The notes beneath the pieces are model-generated. The model was not told the DNA's origin. It searched no databases and worked only from the letters and a program-made list of their open reading frames with translations. Below, one piece after another: positions 1-8,611 of a stretch of 56,682 nt of DNA; position 1 is the first letter of the stretch, and each line of letters begins with the position of its first letter. The DNA lies in NCBI GenBank assembly GCA_030537145.1, contig JAUNON010000014.1:1-56682 (forward strand), written 5' to 3'. The stretch is from Lachnospiraceae bacterium. Lineage in GTDB: Bacteria; Bacillota; Clostridia; Lachnospirales; Lachnospiraceae. The position numbers were made by a program, and so were the translations under genes.

Positions 1-191
1 TCTCAGGTCATCCTGATTTCATCTTTGAATAGGGGTGGTTCTGAATAGTTACAAATATGGAATGCCGTGTTACCATGACGTTTGGCCTGGAGGAGTATGA
101 TTTTCGATCCGGTCTTACGGAGATGATTAAGAGGGCGGATGATAAGCTGTATTACGGAAAAAATCATGGACGCAATCAGGTAATTTTTTAA
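1..191 (+). pseudogene. Decayed GGDEF (diguanylate cyclase) C-terminal remnant
   Basis: From 57 to the stop at 189-191 the frame reads like the end of a GGDEF domain: VTMTFG corresponds to the usual VTxSxG strand, and RADDKLYYGKNHGRNQV corresponds to the conserved ADxxLYxAKxxGRNxV tail. The same frame has stops at 30-32 and 42-44, and the roughly 40 residues normally separating the GGDEF motif from VTxSxG are missing. Another frame at about 31-45 encodes RGGSE, a possible eroded GGDEF core. An intact enzyme would make cyclic di-GMP; this fragment cannot. The window edge hides the 5' part, so calling it a remnant rather than an assembly problem is an inference. Confidence 0.5.
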
Positions 192-283
192 TAGGCGAAG
201 AATAAGAAATGGAATTACTGGCCGGCGGTTTTGAAATTCTGAAAAAGAAGCAAGTGCTGCGGAAGAAAGGATAGGATGCGGAT

Positions 284-823
284 ATGGATTTCTCAAAGCT
301 GGAAAAGAATATTGTAGATCTAATTACGGAGCAGCAGGTAAAACTGGGATATTTATCTGAGACAATACGACTGTATTATCCGATTTTATCGCTGAACCGG
401 CTTTTAGGCACAGATTGTACTCCTGAGCAGATGAAAGAATATCTGAAGGAATTCAGCGTGGCGGCAGAGTACAGATTGGGAAGGATTGAAATATCAGAGG
501 CAGGGGGAAGGTTTTGTTTTGCGATTCCCCCAAAGGGGAGCGACTATGTTCACCAGCACATGGGACAAAATGAATTTCTGAAAGAGTTTATTCATATGAT
601 TGGGGCGCATAACTGCGGTGTAGATGAAATCCTGCAAGTGTTTCGGAAATATTCCGGCTGCGTGCATGTGGAGAAAGTGATGAACGGGGAATTTGATTAT
701 CTGGTCTATTTTGAGGATGGAGAGCCGGATGATTTTCGATACTGCCTGACCCTGGAATCGGATCACATCATCTATCACCGGTATACCAGAGAGGATTACG
801 AGGATTTCGGCTTTTCGGCTTGA
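284..823 (+). CDS. DUF3877-like protein of unknown function
   Basis: A soluble 179-residue protein with no signal peptide or membrane segment. The length and the aromatic, acidic C-terminal half (many Tyr and Asp, ending near DYEDFGFSA) resemble the DUF3877 family that I associate with Lachnospiraceae; the assignment is from memory of the family. The start is supported by a GAAAGGA-type ribosome site at about 265-272. The HAD gene follows 56 bp downstream, so the two may be cotranscribed. The biochemical role is unknown. Confidence 0.6.
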   Translation: MDFSKLEKNIVDLITEQQVKLGYLSETIRLYYPILSLNRLLGTDCTPEQMKEYLKEFSVAAEYRLGRIEISEAGGRFCFAIPPKGSDYVHQHMGQNEFLKEFIHMIGAHNCGVDEILQVFRKYSGCVHVEKVMNGEFDYLVYFEDGEPDDFRYCLTLESDHIIYHRYTREDYEDFGFSA

Positions 824-833
824 CGGATGAGAG

Positions 834-855
834 AAAAGCCTTGCGGGCAAACGAT
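834..855 (+). repeat. Partial copy of repeat family A (hairpin H2 only)
   Basis: The 22 bases match the centre of the long family A copies: GCC(T/C)-TGC-GGGC followed by AAACGATG. It lies between the stop of the DUF3877-like gene and the HAD start. It contains only the tight H2 hairpin (838-848) and is the one copy not next to a terminator T-tract, so it may be a remnant. Confidence 0.5.
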
Positions 856-879
856 GACAAAGGAAAGGGGGAAAGCCGT

Positions 880-1491
880 ATGATAAAAAATATAGTATTT
901 GATATGGGGAATGTTCTGGTGAAATACAGCGCAGAGCCTACCTGTGAGCATTTTATTGAGGATACGGCAGACCGGGAACGGGTGCGGACGGCGGTATTTA
1001 CATCACCGGAATGGATCCTGATGGATATGGGCGTGATTACGGATGAGCAGGCGCTGAGACAGATCTGCACCAGACTGCCGGAGCGGCTGCATGAGGCGGC
1101 AGCCCTGTGCCTGAGAGACTGGCATCTTTATAATATGAATCCGATCGGGGAAATGGAGCAGGTGCTGCGGGATCTGAAGGCCAGAGACTTTGGGGTATAT
1201 GTGCTTTCGAATGCTGCGATTCGCCTGAAGGAGATCTGGCCCGGGCTGTTTCCGGCGCCGGAATGTTATGACGGCGTTCTGTTTTCCGCAGAGGTAAAGT
1301 GCATTAAGCCTCAGAAGGAAATTTATGAGCACTTTTTTACACGCTTCCGTCTGAAGCCGGAGGAGTGCTTCTTTATTGATGATTTGCCCTCCAATATTGA
1401 GGGAGCCAGAGCCTGCGGAATGGACGGATATTGTTTCGGGGACGGAGATGTGGAGCGTCTGCGGAAGGTGCTGGAACGCTTTTACAGATAG
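880..1491 (+). CDS. HAD-superfamily hydrolase (subfamily IA phosphatase)
   Basis: A 203-residue HAD phosphatase or phosphohydrolase; the substrate cannot be read from sequence. Motif I is VFDMGNVLV at residues 6-14 with the nucleophilic Asp, motif II is LSNAA at about 109-113, the motif III Lys is in IKPQKEIYEHF, and motif IV is FIDDLPSNIEGA. The second motif I Asp is replaced by Gly, as in YihX-like members. An upstream in-frame ATG at 820 exists, but AAAGGAAAGGGG at 860-871 places the start at 880, directly before the conserved MIKNIVFD. The 820 start would also translate part of a family A repeat fragment. Confidence 0.85.
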   Translation: MIKNIVFDMGNVLVKYSAEPTCEHFIEDTADRERVRTAVFTSPEWILMDMGVITDEQALRQICTRLPERLHEAAALCLRDWHLYNMNPIGEMEQVLRDLKARDFGVYVLSNAAIRLKEIWPGLFPAPECYDGVLFSAEVKCIKPQKEIYEHFFTRFRLKPEECFFIDDLPSNIEGARACGMDGYCFGDGDVERLRKVLERFYR

Positions 1492-1551
1492 AGGATAGAG
1501 GCGCAGGGAATGGTTTGGGCAGTTTCGGAAAAATAAATTAGGAGGAGACGG

Positions 1552-1911
1552 ATGGAGAAAACAGATTTTGTGCGGGCCGCCTATGCGGCCAATACCATAG
1601 AGGCGGACCAGATGATCGATATTTTGCGGCAGAATGGTATCATAGCCAGAAAGCAGGGCGGAATCAAGGATATTTATATGGGCGGTTCCGTGATGGGAGA
1701 GGAGGTCATGGTGCCGGAGGGCAGCCTGGAGCAGGCGGTCCAGGTGCTGAGCAATTTCCGCCCAATACAGACCACGTCCCCGCAGCGGTGGAAACAGGAG
1801 AATGGGGAAAAGAAGGTCAGTGCAAAAAGCGCTGCGGCCTGGATCATAGGGATGGCAGCGGTACTGATTCTTCTGATGGTGCTGCTGGCTGTGATCAGCG
1901 GAATGAATTAG
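1552..1911 (+). CDS. DUF2007-like protein with C-terminal membrane anchor
   Basis: A 119-residue protein. Residues 1-70 resemble the DUF2007 putative signal-transducing domain (an alpha/beta ACT-like fold: AANTIEADQMIDILRQNGI followed by a GGS/GEEV strand). A hydrophobic segment at about 95-116 should anchor it in the membrane with the N-terminal domain in the cytoplasm. A GGAGGAG ribosome site lies just upstream (about 1541-1549). It is probably the last gene of the short upstream run, as a hairpin follows at 1971-2017. Function unknown. Confidence 0.65.
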   Translation: MEKTDFVRAAYAANTIEADQMIDILRQNGIIARKQGGIKDIYMGGSVMGEEVMVPEGSLEQAVQVLSNFRPIQTTSPQRWKQENGEKKVSAKSAAAWIIGMAAVLILLMVLLAVISGMN

Positions 1912-1970
1912 ATCAGGGTACGAAATCCAATTACCGGAACGATAGCATCGTTTGAAGAATGGGTTTAATG

Positions 1971-2017
1971 GGACTGAATAAAAAGCTTCTTAAACTTAGG
2001 GAGCCTTTATTCAGTCC
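1971..2017 (+). terminator. Inverted repeat, probable weak terminator
   Basis: Perfect 12-bp arms (GGACTGAATAAA and TTTATTCAGTCC) enclose a 23-nt loop, followed by TTCTTCT. The stem is A/T-rich and the tail is an imperfect T-tract, so termination strength is uncertain. It separates the DUF2007-like gene from the sigma-factor operon. I see nothing else definite in the 243-bp gap. Confidence 0.45.
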
Positions 2018-2154
2018 TTCTTCTGCATATAGGTTTTCTCCTGCCTTTGCCTGTATTACCGCAAATAGTTTTTATAAATTTATCTGAAGATATCCGGCAG
2101 TTTTTTACGTTTTAATATGCAGAAGGCTTTCTAAAGCAAATAGAAAAAGGGGAG

Positions 2155-2775
2155 GTGGGCAAAATCGCGTGTGAGGCATTGTTTGAACAGTGGATCGATC
2201 AGTATCAGAGCCTGATTTTGTCCATTTGCTTTAAAATGACGCAGGATTATTTTGCGGCGCAGGATCTGACGCAGGATACGTTTTTGTCCGCTTTTGAGCA
2301 CCTGAAAGGCTTTGACGGAGAGAATGAAAAGGCCTGGCTCTGCCGGATCGCTTCCAATAAATGTATTGATTATATGCGTCAGGCAGGAAGGAGGCAGATC
2401 CCCACGGAGGATACGCAGATGGAGGTGTTTCCTTCCAGAACGGGCAGGCCGGAGGAGGAAGCGCTGGAGGAAAGCGTGAGAAGGGAGCTGCTGGAAAATT
2501 GCAGAAGGTTAAGACCTCCCTATGACGAGGTGGCGTATCAGTATTTTTATCTGGAGAAGAAGCCGGATGAGATCGCAGGAGAGCAGGGGAAGAACCGAAA
2601 GACAATTCAGACGCAGATTTACCGGGCCAGGGAAATGCTGCGGGGTATGTACCGAAGAGAGCGTCTGGTCTGCAGTCAAGACGGAAGGAAGGTACCGGAA
2701 AAGAAGGTAACGGAAAACAAAGAAGCAGAAGGTCCGGGCGGAAAGCAGGGAAGAAAGGAGAAGCAGGATGAATGA
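2155..2775 (+). CDS. ECF-type RNA polymerase sigma factor
   Basis: A 206-residue sigma-70 family ECF factor that should redirect RNA polymerase to a small regulon. Region 2 is at about residues 10-80 (AAQDLTQDTFLSAFEHL, then WLCRIASNKCIDYMRQ). Region 4 is at about 110-165, with an HTH around EIAGEQGKNRKTIQTQIYRA. The C-terminal 40 residues are a charged tail. The GTG at 2155 is the only near-start in frame, but the ribosome site GGGGAGG (2149-2155) overlaps it. A start at ATC 2164 or TTG 2179 is possible, so the start is uncertain. The next gene overlaps by 8 bp and is its likely anti-sigma factor. Confidence 0.85.
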   Translation: MGKIACEALFEQWIDQYQSLILSICFKMTQDYFAAQDLTQDTFLSAFEHLKGFDGENEKAWLCRIASNKCIDYMRQAGRRQIPTEDTQMEVFPSRTGRPEEEALEESVRRELLENCRRLRPPYDEVAYQYFYLEKKPDEIAGEQGKNRKTIQTQIYRAREMLRGMYRRERLVCSQDGRKVPEKKVTENKEAEGPGGKQGRKEKQDE

Positions 2776-3232
2776 AGAAAGACAGGAATATTTGTCAGAC
2801 GCAGAGCTGGATGCACTGATCCGGCAGGTGGAAAAACAGGAGATGCTGCGTGCGCCTTCCTATTTAAAAAATGAAATCCTGCTGAGTACAAGAAGAGAGA
2901 CTGCGGCTGTAGATCAGAGGCAGGAGGCATTCCGCAAGAACAGGTACAGGAATGGGCGGCAGGAGAACCTTTCTCTGGAAAAGCGAAAGCGGGAGTTCCT
3001 TTTTTACAGCCTGCGGGTGAGTCTGGCGGCAGCGGCGGCAGTGGTGATGCTGTTTGCGCTTCCGATAAGCGAGGCCGGAGGAAATCGGGGCGGTTTTATT
3101 GCAGCTCAGGAGGAGAGCGCACGCCCTTCCAGCAGGATGGTGCAGTCGCTGAGCGAACATTCCACACAGTTTTGCAGGAAGCTAAACAGTGTGTCCACCC
3201 GCCTGGTTTCGGAAAATCCGGGATGGGAATGA
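2768..3232 (+). CDS. Putative anti-sigma factor, single-pass membrane protein
   Basis: A 154-residue protein translationally coupled to the sigma factor (8-bp overlap). The N-terminal 70 residues are charged and probably cytoplasmic. One membrane segment lies at about 85-99 (SLAAAAAVVMLFALPI), and the last 50 residues would be outside. This layout and position fit an anti-sigma factor, but I do not see a ZAS zinc motif. The role is inferred from context. Confidence 0.55.
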   Translation: MNEERQEYLSDAELDALIRQVEKQEMLRAPSYLKNEILLSTRRETAAVDQRQEAFRKNRYRNGRQENLSLEKRKREFLFYSLRVSLAAAAAVVMLFALPISEAGGNRGGFIAAQEESARPSSRMVQSLSEHSTQFCRKLNSVSTRLVSENPGWE

Positions 3233-3274
3233 AATAGGAATGGGAAATGGAAATAGAGAGGATGGTTTCAGATT

Positions 3275-3901
3275 ATGAAAAGTAAAAAAAGCCGTTTTTG
3301 GAATTTTTGGCTGGCATTTTTGCCGGGCTGTTCAGAAATGTACATGGGTTTTATGAAAATGGGCTTAAGCCTGATGGGGATGTTTTGGGGAACTGTGGCC
3401 GTGGCAAGCCTGCTGGAAATGGGGCCGTTGGTATTTGCGGCAATGATCGTATGGTTTTACAGCTTTTTCCATGCCAGAAATCTGGTGCATCTGCCGGATA
3501 CGGAGTTTCAGCATCTGGAGGATGAATTTTTGGTGGATTTATCTGTTTTGAAAGGATATGACAGATACAGCGGAGGCTCCAAAATTCTTGCGGTAGTGCT
3601 GATCGTATTTGGCGGATATCTGTGCCTGCGTTCGGTAATGAATCTGCTTTGGTATATTGTACCCAGCTTTATTATGAATTTGATTTCTGAAATCGGAAGC
3701 TTTATTCCCCGTATGATTATCGGGCTTGGGATTATCGCTCTGGGAATCTGGATGATACGGGGAAAAAAGGAGGAGCTTCTGGAGGATTATGATTTCCGAA
3801 GCAGAGAGACTCAGAGAAGCCAGGAATATTGGGAAAATGAAGAATCCAATAGCAGGAAAGAATCGGAGGACAGCGAAACATCTAAGGGCGGGGAACCGTA
3901 A
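3275..3901 (+). CDS. Multi-pass membrane protein of the sigma-factor operon
   Basis: A 208-residue protein with hydrophobic segments at about 8-30, 33-65, 103-125 and 140-163. Its Ser/Glu-rich cytoplasmic tail from about residue 175 holds SRKESEDSETSKG. The N-terminal part (WLAFLPGCSEMYMGFMKMG) resembles TM2-like proteins with a Gly/Met-rich first hairpin. It follows the anti-sigma gene by 42 bp in the same direction, so it may be part of the same signalling or envelope-stress unit. I do not recognise a specific function. Confidence 0.6.
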   Translation: MKSKKSRFWNFWLAFLPGCSEMYMGFMKMGLSLMGMFWGTVAVASLLEMGPLVFAAMIVWFYSFFHARNLVHLPDTEFQHLEDEFLVDLSVLKGYDRYSGGSKILAVVLIVFGGYLCLRSVMNLLWYIVPSFIMNLISEIGSFIPRMIIGLGIIALGIWMIRGKKEELLEDYDFRSRETQRSQEYWENEESNSRKESEDSETSKGGEP

Positions 3902-4007
3902 AAGCAGGAATTCGAAAAGTCTTTTGCCGGACTGAATGATCTTTTCGATGGCGGTGCCCGAAAGAGGATTTGGCAGCGGGGATGTGCCAAAAGGCCCGGA
4001 GAATGCC

Positions 4008-4036
4008 TTGAATGATGAACGGCTCTATGTTATGAT
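4008..4036 (+). promoter_or_regulatory. Sigma-A promoter for the GH31 gene
   Basis: TTGAAT (4008-4013) and TATGAT (4031-4036) are separated by exactly 17 bp and sit 70 bp before the GH31 start. Each hexamer is one or two mismatches from consensus. No other comparable pair is seen in this gap. Confidence 0.65.
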
Positions 4037-4106
4037 ATAAAATAAATTTTCGTAAATTCTTTTTCGAAAGAAACATAGAACAGGCAGAAAGGGCAGGATA
4101 CGGCAT

Positions 4107-6107
4107 ATGATCAGACGGTATGTGTTTGGAAATCCCATTGAGACGGAGGCTGTTTTGCGCAAGCCTAAGGCGGAGCAGTGGGAAGGCGATGAGCAGGTGC
4201 TGGCCTTTGGGGCAAATCAAACAGGCTTTACGTGCAAGCTTGAGCAGGAGGATATTGTTTACGGGCTCGGAGAAAATGTGCGGGGTATCAATAAACGGGG
4301 ATGGATCTATGTGAGCCATTGTTCGGATAATCCGAATCATCAGGAGGATACCCGGTCTCTTTACGGCGCCCATAATTTCTTGATCGTATCGGGAAAACGG
4401 AATCTGGGCATTTTCGTGGATACGCCGGAACAGGTGATCTTTGATGTGGGTTACACTCGCCCGGAGCTGCTTTCTGTAAGCATGGACAGCGGAAATTATG
4501 AATTGTATCTGATAGAGGAAGCTTCGGCGGAGGCGGTCGTTCAGGAGTTCCGCAGACTGATCGGACAAAGCTACCTTCCGCCGAAATGGGCGTTTGGTTA
4601 CGGGCAGAGCCGCTGGAGCTACCGCACATCGGAGGAAGTGCGGCAGGTGGCTAGGCGTTTTCGGGAGAACCATCTTCCGCTGGATATGATCTATCTGGAT
4701 ATTGATTACATGGAGCGGTATAAGGATTTCACCATTGACCGGGAAAGGTTTCCGGATTTTGAGCTTCTGGTGGAGGAGCTGAAGGAGCAAAAGATTCATC
4801 TTGTACCGATTATTGACGGCGGCGTGAAGGTGGAAGCGGGCTATGACGTCTATGAGGAAGGCGTGAAAAATGGCTACTTCTGTAAGGATGAGGACGGAGA
4901 GAATTTTACCCTGGGAGTCTGGCCTGGAAAATGCCATTATCCCGATATGCTGAATGACGAGGCCCGCCTCTGGTTCGGCCGGAAATACCGGTTCCTTTTG
5001 GATAAGGGAATTGACGGATTCTGGAACGACATGAATGAGCCGGCGATCTTCTATTCGGAAAAGCATTTGAAAAAGGTGTTTGAGCAGTTGGAGGAATACC
5101 GGGGTCAGAATCTGGACATTTGCAGCTTCTTTGAATTTTGCGGGCTGGTGCAGGGCATTTCCAATAATGAGGAGGATTACCGCAGCTTTTACCACAATTA
5201 CCGGGGCGAGCGGATTCGCCATGACCGGGTGCACAATCTGTTCGGCTATTATATGACCCGTTCGGCTTCCGAGGCCTTTGAGGAGCTGGAACCGGGGCGG
5301 AGGATTCTGCTGTTTTCCAGGGCGTCCTATATTGGGATGCATCGTTACGGAGGTATCTGGATGGGAGACAATAAATCCTGGTGGTCCCATCTGAAAATGA
5401 ATCTGCAGATGCTTCCGTCTCTGAATATGTGCGGTTTTCTTTATACGGGAGCGGATCTGGGCGGTTTTGGCAGTGATGCTACCCGGGATCTGGTGCTGCG
5501 CTGGACGGCTCTTGGTATTTTTATGCCGCTGCTGCGCAATCATTCTGCGGACGGTACGAGAAGGCAGGAGCCCTATGCATTTGGGGAAGCTACGGAGGAT
5601 TTCCGGGGCCTGATCGGCCTTCGCTACCGGCTGCTTCCTTATTTGTACAGTGAATTTATGAAGGCGGCGCTGAAGAACGGAATGTATGCCAGACCGCTGG
5701 GCTTTGTCTGGCCGGAGGATCCGGTGGCGAGACACACCGAGGATCAGCTTCTCATTGGCGAAAGCATCATGATTGCTCCGGTCTGCGAGCAGAATGCCAT
5801 CGGCCGCAGCGTCTATCTGCCGGAAGAAATGAAGCTTCTGCGGTTCCGGGGAACGGAGCTGACGGAAGAACGTGTGCTGATGAGGGGCCTTCATTTCATA
5901 GAGACTGCCCTGGATGAGGTGACGATCTATCTGCGGAAGGATCATGCACTGCCGCTGGCTGCGGGCGGAGAAACTGTAGAAGCGGTGGACTGGCGGAAGC
6001 TTGCGCTGCTTCGGTTCGGAGAAGCAGCGGCATATGAGTTGTACGATGACGACGGAATGGATTCCGGAGTGAAGCTGGAAGGACATCTGTTTCCGGTTCA
6101 GTCCTAG
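4107..6107 (+). CDS. Glycoside hydrolase family 31 alpha-glucosidase
   Basis: A 666-residue cytoplasmic enzyme (no signal peptide) expected to release glucose from alpha-glucosides. The GH31 barrel is clear: DMIYLDIDYMERYKDFTID at about 193-211, the nucleophile region GFWNDMNEPA at about 306-315 with the catalytic Asp, and the acid/base region WMGDNKSWW at about 418-426. NHSADGTRRQEP and RYRLLPYLYSEF follow. A beta-sandwich domain precedes the barrel and a short C-terminal sheet domain follows. Length is on the short side for the family. The ribosome site GGGCAGGA is about 10 nt upstream. It has its own promoter, and the TPR lipoprotein follows without a clear terminator. Confidence 0.92.
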   Translation: MIRRYVFGNPIETEAVLRKPKAEQWEGDEQVLAFGANQTGFTCKLEQEDIVYGLGENVRGINKRGWIYVSHCSDNPNHQEDTRSLYGAHNFLIVSGKRNLGIFVDTPEQVIFDVGYTRPELLSVSMDSGNYELYLIEEASAEAVVQEFRRLIGQSYLPPKWAFGYGQSRWSYRTSEEVRQVARRFRENHLPLDMIYLDIDYMERYKDFTIDRERFPDFELLVEELKEQKIHLVPIIDGGVKVEAGYDVYEEGVKNGYFCKDEDGENFTLGVWPGKCHYPDMLNDEARLWFGRKYRFLLDKGIDGFWNDMNEPAIFYSEKHLKKVFEQLEEYRGQNLDICSFFEFCGLVQGISNNEEDYRSFYHNYRGERIRHDRVHNLFGYYMTRSASEAFEELEPGRRILLFSRASYIGMHRYGGIWMGDNKSWWSHLKMNLQMLPSLNMCGFLYTGADLGGFGSDATRDLVLRWTALGIFMPLLRNHSADGTRRQEPYAFGEATEDFRGLIGLRYRLLPYLYSEFMKAALKNGMYARPLGFVWPEDPVARHTEDQLLIGESIMIAPVCEQNAIGRSVYLPEEMKLLRFRGTELTEERVLMRGLHFIETALDEVTIYLRKDHALPLAAGGETVEAVDWRKLALLRFGEAAAYELYDDDGMDSGVKLEGHLFPVQS

Positions 6108-6226
6108 CGCTGCTGTCCATCTGCAGGCTGAAAGAGCAGGGGGTCATACGGATCAGGCATTGAACTGCGGGGTGCAGGGCTTCAAAGGATAATGTGGCGG
6201 AGCAGGATACGAAAAAAGAAGGAAAA

Positions 6227-7288
6227 ATGGAAATGAAAAGAAAATTAATGCTGGCCGTGCTGGCGGCGGTTATGGCGTTTGGCATGAGCGGCTGCCTTGG
6301 AAAAGAGAGCGGCGGAGAGTTGACAAAACAGGGGATGGCAGCCATCGAGTCGCTGGATTATGCGGCAGCGCTGAATGATTTTGAGCAGGCGCTTCAAAGC
6401 GGGGAGGATTTTGTGCTGGCCTATCGGGGACAGGGACTGGCTTATATGGGGCTGGCCCGTTATCAGGAGGCGGTGGATGCCTTTGAGGAGGCTCTGTCTT
6501 ATACCGATCAGAAAATGCCGGAGACGGTGCAGGATCTTTTGCTTTACAAGGCATCGGCTCAGTTTCGGATGAAGGATTATGAAGGAACGATAGAGAGCTG
6601 TGATGCCATCTTAGAGGATGATGAGGTGCAGTCGGCGGATGCCCTTTATCTGAGGGGGGCGAGCAGCCTGTGCCAGGGCGAGCAGGATATGGCCAGAACG
6701 GATTTTGACCGGGCAGTGGCTCTGACACCGGAGGACTACACACTATATCTGAATATTTACGAAAGCTATGAATCTCAGAATCTTTCTGCGGTTGGAGATG
6801 AGTATCTGCAGACAGCGCTGAATATCGTGCCCAAGAATGCGGAAAACTATTATTGTATCGGACAGATTTATTTTTATCTGCAGCAGTATGACCTGGCTCA
6901 GAATGCGCTGATCTCGCCGGTGGAGGAAAAATATCTTCCGGCGCTTTATCTGATGGGAAGGATCTATCTTGCTCAGGAGGATTATGCGCATGCCGGGAGC
7001 ATGTATGAGACCGTGCGGCAGGAGGACGGGGACAGCACCGAGACTTATAATGGGCTGGCTTTGTGCTGCCTGGCTTCCGGAGAATATGACCAGGCTCTGG
7101 AATATATCGGTCTGGGACTGGCGCTGGAAGGAGAGGCCGGAAAGCAGGAATTATATTTTAATGAAATCGTGGCATATGAGCGGAAGCTGGATTTTGCTAT
7201 GGCAAAGGAAAAGGCGCAGGCTTATGTACAGAAATATCCCACCGATGAGACAGGACAGAAGGAGCTGGAGTTTTTATCCACCAGATAA
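6227..7288 (+). CDS. TPR-repeat lipoprotein
   Basis: A 353-residue exported lipoprotein. From ATG 6227 it begins with a Lys/Arg n-region and a hydrophobic core ending in the lipobox MSGC (Cys at about residue 24). A GTG at 6194 would add 11 residues before the signal and is less likely. At least seven tetratricopeptide repeats follow (for example AYRGQGLAYMGLARYQEAVD, ALYLRGASSLCQGEQDMAR, ENYYCIGQIYFYLQQYDLA). TPRs mediate protein-protein contacts, so it may be a scaffold on the outer face of the membrane. The partner is unknown. hflX follows by 21 bp, suggesting cotranscription. Confidence 0.85.
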   Translation: MEMKRKLMLAVLAAVMAFGMSGCLGKESGGELTKQGMAAIESLDYAAALNDFEQALQSGEDFVLAYRGQGLAYMGLARYQEAVDAFEEALSYTDQKMPETVQDLLLYKASAQFRMKDYEGTIESCDAILEDDEVQSADALYLRGASSLCQGEQDMARTDFDRAVALTPEDYTLYLNIYESYESQNLSAVGDEYLQTALNIVPKNAENYYCIGQIYFYLQQYDLAQNALISPVEEKYLPALYLMGRIYLAQEDYAHAGSMYETVRQEDGDSTETYNGLALCCLASGEYDQALEYIGLGLALEGEAGKQELYFNEIVAYERKLDFAMAKEKAQAYVQKYPTDETGQKELEFLSTR

Positions 7289-7309
7289 ACGGAAGGAAAC
7301 AGTGAAATT

Positions 7310-8554
7310 ATGGCAGAACCAATGGAACTGGAGCAGATAGAGGAACGTGTCATCCTGGTGGGAGTCAGTCTGCAGGATGAAGAGGAAACGAGAGAGTCAC
7401 TGGAAGAATTGCGGGAGCTGGCAGCTACAGCGGGGGCGGTGACAGTCGGAAGCGTCATTCAGAACCGGGAGGCGGTACATCCGGGAAGCTATATCGGAAC
7501 CGGAAAAATTGCTGAGGTACGGCAGCTCCTTGAGGAGACGGAGGCTACCGGAATTATCTGCGATGATGAATTATCCCCGGCTCAGATCCGGAATCTGGAA
7601 CAGGAGCTGGACTGTAAGATCATGGATCGAACTCTGCTGATTTTGGACATTTTTGCTGCCCGTGCCACCACCAGCGAGGGGAAGATACAGGTGGAGCTGG
7701 CGCAGCTTCAGTATCGTCTGGCCCGCTTGGTGGGTCTGGGCCGTTCACTGTCCCGTCTGGGCGGCGGTATCGGCACCAGAGGCCCCGGTGAGAAGAAGCT
7801 GGAGATGGACCGCCGTTTGATCAAGAGCCGGATCGCCCAGCTTCGGAGAGAGCTGCAGGAGGTGAAGCGCCATCGGGAATTGATACGGGAACGGAGAAAG
7901 AAAAATTCGATTCCGGTGGCTGCTATTGTAGGCTATACTAATGCAGGAAAATCCACCCTGCTGAATCAGTTGACGGAGGGCGGCGTGCTGGCTGAGGATA
8001 AGCTTTTTGCAACGTTGGACCCTACGACTCGTTCTCTGAAGCTGAAGGGCGGCCAGGAGCTGCTCCTGACGGACACGGTTGGCTTTATCCGCAAGCTTCC
8101 CCATCATTTGGTGGAAGCATTTCAGAGTACGCTGGAGGAAGCGAAATATGCAGACATCCTGCTTCATGTAGCAGACGCTTCCAGTCTCCATCTGGAAAAA
8201 CAGATGCATGTGGTCTATGATACTCTGGAACGGCTGGGAGTAAAAAACAAAACCTGTGTAACCCTGTTTAATAAGCAGGATAAACGGATGGAGACAGGAC
8301 GTATCCGGGATTTTCATGCAGATTATGTCCTGAATATCTCAGCGTATACCGGACAGGGGCTGGAAGAGCTGAAGGATACGCTGGAGGAGATCCTGACAGA
8401 GCGGCAGATTTTGATCGAACGGATATACGCATATCCGGAGGCCGGAAAGATTCAGCTTATCCGTAAATTCGGGCAGCTTCTTGCAGAGGAATACCGGGAG
8501 GACGGCATTTATGTGAAGGCATATGTTCCGCAGGAGATTTACGGAAATGTATGA
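7310..8554 (+). CDS. hflX: Ribosome-associated GTPase HflX
   Basis: A 414-residue HflX, the GTPase that splits stalled or idle 70S ribosomes, notably under heat stress. The N-terminal HflX domain (about 1-120, including HPGSYIGTGK) is followed by the coiled GLGRSLSRLGGGIGTRGPGE linker and the G domain. G1 is GYTNAGKST (about residues 206-214), the G2 region is LFATLDPTTR, G3 is DTVGFI and G4 is NKQD. Length is typical. The ribosome site GGAAGGAAA precedes the ATG. No sharp terminator is visible in the 57 bp to the convergent TetR gene. Confidence 0.96.
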   Translation: MAEPMELEQIEERVILVGVSLQDEEETRESLEELRELAATAGAVTVGSVIQNREAVHPGSYIGTGKIAEVRQLLEETEATGIICDDELSPAQIRNLEQELDCKIMDRTLLILDIFAARATTSEGKIQVELAQLQYRLARLVGLGRSLSRLGGGIGTRGPGEKKLEMDRRLIKSRIAQLRRELQEVKRHRELIRERRKKNSIPVAAIVGYTNAGKSTLLNQLTEGGVLAEDKLFATLDPTTRSLKLKGGQELLLTDTVGFIRKLPHHLVEAFQSTLEEAKYADILLHVADASSLHLEKQMHVVYDTLERLGVKNKTCVTLFNKQDKRMETGRIRDFHADYVLNISAYTGQGLEELKDTLEEILTERQILIERIYAYPEAGKIQLIRKFGQLLAEEYREDGIYVKAYVPQEIYGNV

Positions 8555-8611
8555 AATGCGGGAAAAGTATTGTACAGCAAATTTTCTGCACAATGCTATG
8601 TACAGAGAATT

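Noticed and set aside
880..1491. Alternative start of the HAD gene at 820
   Set aside because: It would overlap the previous stop and translate a repeat fragment; the ribosome site and family alignment favour 880.
3882..6086. Very long minus-strand open frame opposite the GH31 gene
   Set aside because: It is antisense to a clear GH31 enzyme, rich in His/Arg/Ile/Leu as expected for a shadow frame, and has no recognisable domain.
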